From contig CAJMOT010000003.1 of NCBI GenBank assembly GCA_905214995.1, positions 1 through 52,829 on the forward strand: DNA of 52,829 nt. The letters run 5' to 3'. Below the pieces are notes generated by a model. It worked only from the letters and a program-made list of their open reading frames with translations. It was not told the origin of the DNA and ran no database searches. A program made the translations under genes and the position numbers. This document shows positions 42,988 to 51,715 of this stretch, piece after piece (position 1 is the stretch's first letter; every line of letters starts with the position of its first letter). The DNA comes from an uncultured bacterium (lineage in GTDB: Bacteria > Verrucomicrobiota > Verrucomicrobiia > Opitutales > Intestinicryptomonadaceae).

Positions 42988-44497
42988 TACTTTTTAGCTG
43001 CTTGCGGATTTCGGCTTCGAGATTGTGGGACTGTTCAAATAGTTCGGAAAGTTCGTCCGTCAAGCGTTTCATCTTTTCGTCGAAGGGTTCTTTGTCCTCC
43101 TCTTGCTCCTTAATGCCGACGTAGCGCCCGGGTGTTAAAATGTAGTCGTGCTTTGCAATTTCTGCGGTATCGACAACGGCGCAAAAACCCTTTTCGTTCT
43201 CCAGAGTTCCCGCCTCGTATTTGTCGTAGGTATCGCCCAATTTTTTGATATCATCATCGCTAAGTTCCCGCAACCTGCGCGACTTCATTGCGCCCATTTC
43301 CCTTGCGTCTATAAAAAGCGTCCTTCCCTTTTGCCTCTTATTTTTGCTCAAAAACCACAGCGAAACGGGAATCTGCGTGGTGTAGAAAAGCTGGGGCGGC
43401 ATGGCAACTATGCAAGACACCAAGTCGGCCTCCACAATATTTTTTCTGATTTCGCCCTCGCCGCTCGTTTGCGATGAAAGCGAACCGTTGGCAAGAACCA
43501 TTCCGATTTTGCCAAAGGGCGCCATGTGGGATATCATATGTTGCAACCACGCAAAGTTTGCGTTCCCCGCAGGTGGTATGCCGTATTTCCAGCGCGCATC
43601 GTTTCTCAGTTTGTCTCCGCCCCAGTCGGACATATTAAAGGGCGGATTTGCCATGATGTAGTCAAACTTTTCGGTCGGAAAGCAATCGTTAAAAAATGTG
43701 TCGGCATTATAGCTGCCGAGGTTTGCCTCTATGCCGCGTATGGCAAGGTTCATATGGGCCATTTTCCATGTCGTAGGGTTGGACTCCTGCCCGAATACGG
43801 AAATTTCGTTTATATTGCCCGCGTGGGCTTCGACAAACTTTGCCGATTGAACAAACATTCCCCCGGACCCGCAAGCTGGGTCGTAAACTCTTATGCCGCG
43901 AGTTCCTCGCCTTGCGTTGCTTAGCGGTTTTAAAATTTCAACTATCGTTTTTACGACACATGGAGGAGTGTAGAATTCCCCCGCCTTCTTGCCTTCGTTT
44001 TCGGCAAATTGAGCCAGGCAATATTCATAGGTACGCCCCAAAATATCGCGAGAATCTCCATGAACGCTCATTTTTACGTTTGTAAAGAGATCTACAACCT
44101 CGCCAAGCCTGCGTTTGTCAAGCTCCGGGCGGGCAAAACCTTTTGGCAGAATGTTTTTAAGGCGCGGATTTTCCTTTTCTATGATAGCCATCGCGCTGTC
44201 AATAACCTTGCCTATCTCGGCCGTGTGCGCGGCATATGAAATTGCGCTCCAACGAGCCTGCTGGGGAACGAAGAAGATTCCTTCGGCATCGTAAGAGTCC
44301 CTGTCTTCCTCAAATCCTTCGCCCTCGGCTTTTAACTCGTCATACTTTTCTTCAAATTTATCCGAAATGTATTTTAAGAAAATCAAACCCAAAATAATGT
44401 TTTTGTATACCGAAGCGTCCATATTGCCACGGAGCTTGTCTGCGGCGCTCCAGATTTCCCTTTCAAAACCTACATTAGCCGTGTTTATGTCTTCCAT
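42971..44497 (-). CDS. hsdM: Type I restriction enzyme M subunit (adenine methyltransferase)
   Basis: 508 aa from the ATG at 44497 (MEDINTANVGFEREIW); a longer reading from a TTG at 44530 is less likely. The N-terminal HsdM_N helical domain (5-140) precedes the N6-adenine MTase: SAM motif DPACGSGG at 206-213 and catalytic NPPF at 284-287. The C-terminal helices (EKMKRLTDELSELFEQSHNL) contact HsdS. It is the first gene of the six-gene operon. Protects host DNA. Confidence 0.95.
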   Translation of the reverse strand: MEDINTANVGFEREIWSAADKLRGNMDASVYKNIILGLIFLKYISDKFEEKYDELKAEGEGFEEDRDSYDAEGIFFVPQQARWSAISYAAHTAEIGKVIDSAMAIIEKENPRLKNILPKGFARPELDKRRLGEVVDLFTNVKMSVHGDSRDILGRTYEYCLAQFAENEGKKAGEFYTPPCVVKTIVEILKPLSNARRGTRGIRVYDPACGSGGMFVQSAKFVEAHAGNINEISVFGQESNPTTWKMAHMNLAIRGIEANLGSYNADTFFNDCFPTEKFDYIMANPPFNMSDWGGDKLRNDARWKYGIPPAGNANFAWLQHMISHMAPFGKIGMVLANGSLSSQTSGEGEIRKNIVEADLVSCIVAMPPQLFYTTQIPVSLWFLSKNKRQKGRTLFIDAREMGAMKSRRLRELSDDDIKKLGDTYDKYEAGTLENEKGFCAVVDTAEIAKHDYILTPGRYVGIKEQEEDKEPFDEKMKRLTDELSELFEQSHNLEAEIRKQLKSIGYEI

Positions 44498-44555
44498 ATT
44501 ATTTTTGCAATCCGCCTTAAAAATAGGCAAAAATCAGAATTCATCAACCCCTATT

Positions 44556-44571
44556 TACGCGAAGTCGCGTA
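44556..44571. promoter_or_regulatory. Palindrome upstream of hsdM
   Basis: TACGCGA-AG-TCGCGTA: 7-bp arms, 2-nt centre, 58 bp before the hsdM start. It stands out as a GC-rich palindrome in AT-rich surroundings and is placed where an operator for the defence operon would be. Binding is inference. Confidence 0.45.
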
Positions 44572-44923
44572 GAAAGCATGAGAACAATCTGGAAAAATCA
44601 AATTTTTCAAAGCATAAATGTTGGGAGCCAGATATGGATTTGCATTATTTTCGCAACTGCACAATTTTACCATGCTTGCGAACAGTTGAATCGGGGGAAA
44701 TGGGATATTTTAAAACTCATTCGCAAGAAAAAACAAACCCGCCTACCGCCTCTGCCGCATATCGTATGCCAATAGATTTATTTTGAAACCGCCATTCGAA
44801 TTGCAAACCTACAAATTTGCAACTTACCGCAAATTTGTTTTCTCTCTTGTTTCCGCCATTGGAAGGTTGCCGCTAGTAGCGACTTGATTTTTCAGAGAAA
44901 CTGAAATTGTTAATAATTGAAAT
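44572..44923. other. Divergent promoter region, no gene seen
   Basis: About 350 bp between hsdM and the DUF4268 relic. Short readings only. It must hold the hsd operon promoter on the minus strand. No clear -35/-10 pair stands out. Confidence 0.4.
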
Positions 44924-45891
44924 ATGTCAAAATTTCTCTATGTTGAAAACTTTATGACAAAGAAATTGGGACGTATAATTGAAATTAAAAATCTTCGCGA
45001 GGTTTGGGCAAATGAAGCGGGCGATTTTACAAAATGGCTCGCAGAAGAAGAAAATTTAAATCTCCTATCCGAAACGATAGGAATAGATCTTGAGCTTATG
45101 AAAACAGAAGCGGATGTCGGCAGATATAGCGTTGATATTCTGGCAAAAGACTCCAATTCAGACCGGAATGTCATAATTGAAAATCAAATAGAGCCGACCA
45201 ATCACGACCATCTCGGGAAAGTTATAACTTATGCGGCAGGGCACGACGCCGCACTCGCCATTTGGATCGTCCACGACGCGAAGGAAGAGCACGCAAAAGC
45301 CGTCGAATGGCTAAATGACCATACCGACGAAACTATAGGATTTTTCCTTCTTGAAATTAGGGTATTGCAAATAGGCGATTCACTTCCCGCGCCTCAATTT
45401 AAAGTAATCGTTAAACCCAATGAATGGGCAAAGGCGATAAAAGCCGATAGCGGATCACATGGGCTCACTGATACAAAGCAACGTCAGTTTCAGTTTTGGA
45501 CTGATTTTAGGAGTTATTTAAAACAGAAAGACGCTTCAATATCATGTCAGACACCGAGGGGGCAACATTGGTATACTTTTAGAATAGGAACATCTATCGC
45601 GCATATAAGCGCTGAACTAAATACTCAAAAAGGAGTTATCTCATGTGGCTTACATATTCCAAAGAACAGGTAATTGTTTGAATTCTTGAAAACAAAAAAG
45701 ATATAATTGAAGACAAATTCGGGAAATGTAAATGGGTTGACGCAAAGGTGGCATCAAGGATTTTACTCATGAAAGAAATGGACGACGTTATGCCCGATAA
45801 CGCCCTGCAACGCGAAGAAGAATTTAAATGGTTTTATGCAAAACTGGTGGAACTCAAAAGAGTATTCTCGCCGATGATAAAGGTTTCTTGA
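44924..45891 (+). pseudogene. DUF4268 / PD-(D/E)xK-like protein, interrupted
   Basis: The first 249 residues are intact: a nuclease-like N-domain with VGRYSVDILAKD (Asp71) and VIIENQIE (Glu86-N-Gln88), then the DUF4268 domain (FQFWTDFRSYL..HISAELNTQKGVISCGLHIPKN). A TAA at 45671-45673 stops the frame. The family's usual tail continues: LFEFL in the same frame, then, after a 1-nt shift near 45685, ENKKDIIEDKFGKCKWVDA onward to a TGA at 45889. So one nonsense change and one frameshift break it. Read singly, only the 249-aa product could be made. Confidence 0.75.
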
Positions 45892-46178
45892 AGAAGCAGA
45901 TTTTGAGTTTGCCTAAGTAAAATTTCGCCATGCGCCCTTTCTCACATGGGTTTGGGCCGAAATTTTACCGCCGGCAAGAAGATAAAAAGGCAAGTAGCAA
46001 TTAGCGTATATTTTATCTGCGGGAAAATATATCTTTGCATGTATATCGCAGATTAAAATGGCAAGGAACCGGGTTAGTTCCACAAAAATCTCGCCCGAAT
46101 ATTAATGACTTATGGAATTAAACTTATGAAAGCGTCAACACTATAGTGATAACATATGAAGCAATAAAAACTGCTCCG
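45892..46178. other. Intergenic, no gene seen
   Basis: 287 bp of AT-rich DNA between the DUF4268 relic and the tRNA. An ATCTGCG/CGCAGAT inverted repeat near 46015-46055 (25-nt spacing) is the only structure I see. Confidence 0.4.
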
Positions 46179-46250
46179 CGCCCCCACGAGGAATCGAACC
46201 TCGATTTGGCGTTTAGGAAACGCTCGTTCTATCCGTTGAACTACAGGGGC
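46179..46250 (-). tRNA. tRNA-Arg (anticodon CCU)
   Basis: 72 nt on the minus strand. Acceptor GCCCCTG pairs with TGGGGGC (two G-U pairs), D-arm GTTC/GAAC, anticodon loop TTCCTAA giving CCU, T-arm CGAGG-TTCGATT-CCTCG. One mismatch is at the top of the anticodon stem. No CCA is encoded. tRNA-Arg(CCU) genes are common integration sites for mobile elements, and a 3'-half copy lies nearby at 46806. Confidence 0.92.
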
Positions 46251-46487
46251 GGGATGAAGTCGTTATGAGATCAGATGGCAGCTCGAAAGTCAACTATATT
46301 TCAGATTTTAATGCATACTGTGTCCTATTTACCAACTTGCGCTTTTTTGCGGGGGCGGACGACAAAACAGCGGTCAAGCAGGACGTCGCAATCGCTTTTC
46401 TTGTAACGAATGCACTTGCCTGAAAGACGGCAGCTCGGGAGTTTGCCCTGCCGCGAAGCTGCTCGATAAAGGTTGTGCCGATGTTGA

Positions 46488-46685
46488 AATATCTATGACA
46501 TGCTTCCGATGTATTATGCGCCTAAGAGCGACGGCACATTGCAAAATGAAGCCCTTGCAAGCATCCCGCCGACGCGAGAATCCCGCACAATAGCTAAGGA
46601 ATTCTGGCAAATGTCAATCGCAAACGCTTCCATAAGCGATTCATTTAAGTTAATCGCGCAAAAGAATATAGATGCATTATCTTAG
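46488..46685 (+). pseudogene. HipA/YjjJ-like C-terminal fragment
   Basis: After a TGA at 46485 the frame reads NIYDMLPMYYAPKSDGTLQN and continues to a TAG-like stop at 46683. YDMLPM-x-YAP resembles the motif of HipA-family kinases (YjjJ branch), where it follows the catalytic region. Everything N-terminal to it is missing or scrambled, so this is a relic of a toxin-antitoxin gene at most. Recognition rests on one short motif. Confidence 0.35.
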
Positions 46686-46805
46686 TTGTAACATCAGTGT
46701 TGCAAGTCGGCGGATTTGTTTTGCATGTAAAAAAATTTCAAGTTGTCCAACTGTTTGGACAAGTTTTTGCTTCAGAGAAGGAAATGCTCTAAATAGGAAA
46801 ACAAA

Positions 46806-46843
46806 TTCCTAAACGCCAAATCGAGGTCCGATTCCTCGTGGGG
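46806..46843 (+). repeat. Inverted partial copy of the tRNA-Arg 3' half (att-like)
   Basis: 38 nt, 37 identical to the tRNA-Arg sequence from the anticodon loop to the acceptor stem; the single difference is T to C in the T-loop. It is on the plus strand, opposite to the tRNA 560 bp away. tRNA 3' halves duplicated at island ends are att sites; the opposite orientation suggests a later inversion. Confidence 0.8.
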
Positions 46844-46909
46844 TCTGGATTATTTTCTTGCTATATTCTGTATTTATTATTTTCTTAGCAATTCATATTG
46901 CAAGATTAT

Positions 46910-47615
46910 ATGGAATATATTTGTATAATTATAGTATCGCTATTAAGTGCATTTATCGGTACTTTTTTAGGTTCTAAATTTTTATATAAAGAACAAGAAT
47001 CTAAGATAAAAAAGTACGCGATATAGCAATAAGAGGACTGAATATATTCAAACTATACGACGGGAAATCATATTGTGACGCCACAAATCAATTTAATAAC
47101 GAATTAAATATATCGGGGAAAAGGGCTGTTCTTGTCGCTTTGCATAAGTTAGGCATCCCATTGGAAATTCCCTCATTAAATATTTTCAATATTAGACCAA
47201 TTAACCTAAAAAACGCCACTATCGATAAAATTGAAATCGACGCAATGATACAGCAAATTGAAAAAGGCCATTGCGACAATTTATTCTTTTTAGATGTAGA
47301 TACATATATCACGACAAACCAGAAGATATTAGCCCTTAGACCTATCGCAAAGAAATTTGCAAATGAGGTTCTTTCTAAAAGCAAGCTTGTAAATACAAGC
47401 ATAATATATGCAGACGATTTATTTTTACATTTTTCTTATGGAGAAATACAAAATATATTAGTGTTCAAAGAACGTCTTGCAAATCAATATTATTATCTAA
47501 AAAATGGAGATATAGACAATAAAAAATAATAGAACTTTTAAAAGAAATTAACATTGGAATTTGCGATAGATACATATCATGGGATTATGAAGCAGAACAA
47601 AATATGAAATCTTAA
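46910..47615 (+). pseudogene. Small membrane-anchored protein, ORF broken at two A-runs
   Basis: Three frames join into one plausible protein of about 235 aa. Frame A (46910-47037) encodes a membrane anchor (MEYICIIIVSLLSAFIGTFL) and stops at TAG. A -1 step at the A6-G run (about 47008-47014) leads to KVRDIAIRGLNIFKLYDGKS and runs to 47529. Another -1 step at A6 (47521-47526) leads to IIELLKEINIGICDRYISWD and TAA at 47615. The first site is A AAA AAG in frame, the classical slippery heptamer. Decay, sequencing undercalls or programmed frameshift are all possible. Family not recognised. AT-rich. Confidence 0.5.
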
Positions 47616-47690
47616 ATAAAAATGTTTCATCCGTTAAATAATACGCAGTCAAATAAATTATCTTAACAAACTTTCCCAGCAAAAAACTAT

Positions 47691-47722
47691 TAAATTAATG
47701 TTTTTGCGTTTTCATTAATTTA
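47691..47722. repeat. AT-rich perfect inverted repeat
   Basis: TAAATTAATG and CATTAATTTA, 10-bp arms with a 12-nt loop (TTTTTGCGTTTT). It lies in about 195 bp of gene-free DNA (47616-47810) between two broken genes. It could be a weak terminator or an operator. Confidence 0.45.
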
Positions 47723-47810
47723 CCAATAATATCAATGTTAACGATATGTTTATAGATAAGTCCTTATAAAGAAATACATTTATCCTAATTCGAACCATAA
47801 CAAAAACATA

Positions 47811-48611
47811 CTATCTCCCCAAAATCAGTTTTATGGCTTCGCTCTTTCGGGAGGTATCTGGCAACTGAGTGTATTCGCAGTCGAATTCGTCGCCGCGGCG
47901 GCGGTTTTGCAGGGGTTCCAACGCCTCAATGAGAATCGCCTCCATCGTGGAAATGACTTTGTCCATCGAAAATTTGTCGCCAAGAGATTCGCGCGCCAGT
48001 TTTCCGTCCTCCCTCACCGCTATCGTCCCAAATCACGAAAAGCGGTTCCAGCGCGTGTTCAGCCTGTCCTTCGTATGCTCTTTGAGGCGCTTTCCCAAAG
48101 CGCCTTGAATGGCGCGCCCGACGTATACTATCGTCCTGTGGTCGTACAAAATGTATATTCCGCTCTCATCGGCAAAATTTGCCTTTGCCGCGCCACGCCT
48201 TTTGCCGCGGTCGCCCCCGAACTGCGAAGGTTCGCTCCAAAGCTTTAAATTGGGCGATTCCCAATCCACGCCGTCGCGGTCCCAAAACATTCCAAACGCT
48301 TTTATGACAGACTCTCTATTTGTGCTTTCTACCACCTCAGCGCCGGTCAGATCCCTGTCCGCGCGCCTATTTTGGGGAATATTTTCAGGAGCGAGCCTAA
48401 ACTTCGCCCTGCCGACTTGGACAAACGGCGACATGTCTTTGAGCCTGTCAATCGACGTGTAGATATTCGCGCCGACCGTCGCCGAGGGGGTCGCCGTCGC
48501 CGCTTTGAGCCCCGCGGCGAGAATGGCCTCGGCTATCTGGCCCGGGGTCATCTCGCCGCCGTTGTCGCGCATGACTTTATATATCGCCTCTTTCCAAGTG
48601 TATTCTTTCAT
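47811..48611 (-). pseudogene. HTH + GIY-YIG protein with an in-frame TGA
   Basis: 267 codons in one frame with a single TGA at 48033-48035. The N-terminal winged-helix HARE-HTH-like part (YTWKEAIYKVMRDNGGEMTP; LKAATATPSATVGANIYTSI) is followed by a GIY-YIG-like domain (SGIYILYDHRTIVYVGRAIQ; LGKRLKEHT). The protein reads RWNRFS-stop-FGTIAVRED; Trp is expected there by the family pattern RFSWFG, so TGG became TGA. The rest of the frame is intact (MDKVISTMEAILIEALEPL), so the lesion is recent. TGA is a normal stop elsewhere here. Confidence 0.8.
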
Positions 48612-48711
48612 ATCCTTGCGTATTGCCCGCATCTAAAAAAACGCGGAGACATTGCCGATCTCAAACGCCGCCCCTGGAAAGCCGACGGCGCCGTTTCCGC
48701 CACCCGCCGCG

Positions 48712-51591
48712 CTACGGGCGGAGGAGGATTTGGTAGACGCCCGAGGGCATTTTGTTTATGGTCAGCGTGCCGTCGGAATTGCGGACAAAGTCCTTTTCGG
48801 GGACTTTGTAGCCGTTTACGCGGATGGATTCCGCGCGGGTCGTCGGGAACACCACCGTGCCCGTCGAGTTCGGGGGAATGGTTATCTGCCATTCCATCAC
48901 TCCGTCGGAGAGCTTCCATGAAGACGCCGCGAATCCGTAAGGGGTCTCGTGCGTAGCGCTCGCAAAAGTGAAGCCCCCGCCGGGCTTCGGGTTGAAGATT
49001 ATGTTTTTGTAGCCAGGCGCGGATTCGTCGCGCCATATCCCCGCCACGCTCTTGTAGAGCCATTGGCCTATCGCCCCGTATGCGTAGTGGTTGAAAGAGT
49101 TCATGCTGGCGTCGCCAAACCCCGCCTTGTGGGAGTAGCTGTTCCACCGCTCCCACATGGTCGTCGCCCCCTGGGCTATCGGATAGAGCCACGACGGGAA
49201 ATTTTCGTTCAGCAGCAGGCGGTACGCCAAGTCGGGCCTCCCGTAGCGGGTCAAGACTTCCGTCAAAAGCGGCGTCCCCAAAAATCCCGTCCGCAGATAG
49301 ACGCCCGAGCTTTCGAGAACTTCGACGAATTTATCGAACGACTTTTGGCGGATGTTTTCCGGCAGCAGGTCGAACCCGAGCGCGAGCAGATACGCCGTCT
49401 GGGTTTCGTTGTCGACCGTGCCGTCCTCGTAGACGAATTTTTTGACGAACGCCTTTTTCACTTCGTCCGCGAGCCCCGCATACTTTTTGGCGTCATCGCT
49501 TTTGCCCAAAACCTCGGCGACTTTGGAGAGCAGCTCCGCGCTGCGCGCAAAATAGGCGGTCGCTACGAGATCCTTTCTTGTGTACCCGCCGAGGGGATGT
49601 TCCGACTTGCGCTCGGCGGCCTCGCCCGCCGGCCGGAAGATTTCGGAGGCCTTCGGGTCGGAAGACTTTTCTATTTTGCGCGGCTTCCAGTCGGAATCGA
49701 GCCTGTCCTGCGACAGCCAATCGCCGAAAGTCCACGCCCGGCAGATGTAATTTTCGGAAGCGTTTTCGAGATACTTCACGAACTTTTGCATCGCCGGATA
49801 ATTTTCCTCGAGAATGTTCTTGTCGCCGTATTGAAGGTAGATTTCCCACGGGCAGACGACTATCGCCGATCCCCATGCGGGGCAGCCCGCAGAATCCGCG
49901 CCGAGGATATTCGGCGCCACGTGCGCAATGGCGCCCTCTTTGGGGCCTGCCGCGACCTGCGCGTCGCGCATGTCGCGCGCCCACTTCGAGAAAAAGGAGC
50001 ACACGTCCATATTGAACGCCGCAGTCGGGACGAACACCTGCGCGTCTCCCGTCCAGCCGAGTCGCTCGTCGCGCTGCGGGCAGTCGGTGGGCGTGGAAAA
50101 GAAATTGCCGCGCTGCCCCCATTGTATGCAGCTTTGCAGGACGTTTACCTTCGGGGAAGAGCATACGAAAGTCCCGATCTGCGGCATGGCGTTGTGGAGG
50201 ACTATCCCCTTCACCCAGTCGGGCGACGGCTTGGCGTTCTCCGGAAATCCCGAGAGCTCGACATATCTGAAACCGTGGTAGGTGAAGATCGGCGCCCACT
50301 CCTCGACACCGTAGCCCTTGCACGTATACGTGTCGACGGAGCGCGCCGAGCGATAGTTTTCCGTATAGAGCGAGCCGTCCTTTTCGAGCATCTCGGCGAA
50401 CCGCACTGTTATCTTTCTGCCGGGATTGGCGGGGATTTTTATCTTCGCCCAGCCGACCATGTTCTGCCCGAGGTCGAAAACGAAAGTCCCGGGCTTGAGA
50501 GTCCGCACCGATACGGGGGAGAGCTCCTGCGCGGCGGAAATTACGGGGCTGCGCCGCGGCTCCAACAGGGGCGACCTTCCGATTTCCTTGACGGATACGG
50601 GCTTGAAGGCGGAGTCGTCGAAGTCGGTTTCCGTCCAGTCGCCGAGTTCGCGGCGCGCGTCGTAATATTCGCCGTGGTAGATGTCCGAATACCTTATGGG
50701 GCCGAACGCCCATTTCCACGAGCCGTCGGTCGAGAAAGTCGCGCGCCGGCCGTCCTTGTAGACTACTTCGAGCTGCGCCGCAAGCTCCGGCTTTTTGCCG
50801 TACGCCGCGCGGTTGTTGCCCCACGCGAGGCTGCCGGCGTACCAACCGTCGGCGACTATCGCAGCGAGCGCGTTCTCTCCCTCGTAAAGCATTTTCGAGA
50901 CGTCGTAGGCGGTCGCCTGGATCCGCTTGTCGTAGTCGGTCCAGCCGGGGCTCCAGAAGTCGTCCCCGACTTTCCTGCCGTTTATATAAAACTGGTATAT
51001 GCCGCGGGCGGCGACGTAAAGGCGCGCGCTTTCAACGTCGTCGTCGAGCGCTATCTCTTTGCGCAGATAGGTTGGCGGAAACGCCTTGGGTATCGACTTC
51101 TCCTTGCCGTCCTTCATTTTTACGGTCTCGAATTCCTGCAACGCCGCATTTGAAATCCACTTGGCAGACCAGTCGGAGTTGCCGAGCAGCCCCGCCTCGA
51201 AAAACGCGGGCTCCGACCACCCCGACGCCCTGCCCGCCTCGTCCCAAACGCGGACTTTCCAATAAAACCTTTCGCGCGATTTCGGCGCGGGAATGTCGGC
51301 CTTTACCCAGACAGAGTCGGGCGACGCGACTTTCCCGCTGTCCCACAGAGGGTTTTCGTCGAGCCCATCGGGGGTGCGTGCCACGACGAGCTGGTACGCG
51401 GTCTGCCTCATTCCCTGCGAACCGGCGGGCAGTTGCCAGGAAAACCGCAAGTTTTCGAGGGACATTCCGACGGGGTTTTCAAAAAACTCCCCGACGGTCA
51501 ATTTTTGCGGTCTAAATTCGTCCCCGGCGGCGGCGGCAAACGCCGCCGCCGCAAAAATCGCGGCCGCCGCCGCAAAAATTCGCCTTTTCAT
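48712..51591 (-). CDS. Alpha-L-rhamnosidase, GH78, secreted
   Basis: 959 aa from the ATG at 51591, with a Sec signal peptide (MKRRIFAAAAAIFAAAAF..AAAAG). In order: an N-terminal fibronectin-like part (FENPVGMSLENLRFSWQL), the Bac_rhamnosid_N lectin-like domain (ARLYVAARGIYQFYINGRKV), the (alpha/alpha)6 barrel with DCPQRDERLGWTGDAQVF at about 500-517 (substrate/acid region), and a beta-sandwich C-domain (WRDESAPGYKNIIFNPKPGG). It releases terminal L-rhamnose from glycans or plant glycosides in the periplasm or outside. It is a single gene, not in a PUL visible here. Confidence 0.93.
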   Translation of the reverse strand: MKRRIFAAAAAIFAAAAFAAAAGDEFRPQKLTVGEFFENPVGMSLENLRFSWQLPAGSQGMRQTAYQLVVARTPDGLDENPLWDSGKVASPDSVWVKADIPAPKSRERFYWKVRVWDEAGRASGWSEPAFFEAGLLGNSDWSAKWISNAALQEFETVKMKDGKEKSIPKAFPPTYLRKEIALDDDVESARLYVAARGIYQFYINGRKVGDDFWSPGWTDYDKRIQATAYDVSKMLYEGENALAAIVADGWYAGSLAWGNNRAAYGKKPELAAQLEVVYKDGRRATFSTDGSWKWAFGPIRYSDIYHGEYYDARRELGDWTETDFDDSAFKPVSVKEIGRSPLLEPRRSPVISAAQELSPVSVRTLKPGTFVFDLGQNMVGWAKIKIPANPGRKITVRFAEMLEKDGSLYTENYRSARSVDTYTCKGYGVEEWAPIFTYHGFRYVELSGFPENAKPSPDWVKGIVLHNAMPQIGTFVCSSPKVNVLQSCIQWGQRGNFFSTPTDCPQRDERLGWTGDAQVFVPTAAFNMDVCSFFSKWARDMRDAQVAAGPKEGAIAHVAPNILGADSAGCPAWGSAIVVCPWEIYLQYGDKNILEENYPAMQKFVKYLENASENYICRAWTFGDWLSQDRLDSDWKPRKIEKSSDPKASEIFRPAGEAAERKSEHPLGGYTRKDLVATAYFARSAELLSKVAEVLGKSDDAKKYAGLADEVKKAFVKKFVYEDGTVDNETQTAYLLALGFDLLPENIRQKSFDKFVEVLESSGVYLRTGFLGTPLLTEVLTRYGRPDLAYRLLLNENFPSWLYPIAQGATTMWERWNSYSHKAGFGDASMNSFNHYAYGAIGQWLYKSVAGIWRDESAPGYKNIIFNPKPGGGFTFASATHETPYGFAASSWKLSDGVMEWQITIPPNSTGTVVFPTTRAESIRVNGYKVPEKDFVRNSDGTLTINKMPSGVYQILLRP

Positions 51592-51715
51592 GGTTGGCGA
51601 TTTTTTCAACAATACCGCAAGGCGTCAACCCAAAAGACGGAGGGACGCAAGTGCCAAAAATGCCCTTTGCAAAAATAATGGTTTACAACTGCGCGCATTT
51701 TGGGAGAATTGCGCC

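Noticed and set aside
35383..48035. Two in-frame TGA codons, one at an expected Trp and one possibly so, hinting at TGA recoding
   Set aside because: TGA ends many intact genes here (for example the ATGA overlaps at 1880 and 11610), so it is a normal stop. Both cases lie in decayed island genes.
34797..48611. Integrase, transposase or insertion sequence that would define the island
   Set aside because: No intact or recognisable recombinase is present and no IS-like terminal inverted repeats were found; only the tRNA-derived repeat supports integration.
48949..51153. 734-residue plus-strand frame opposite the rhamnosidase
   Set aside because: High-GC antisense shadow without recognisable domains; the GH78 reading is certain.
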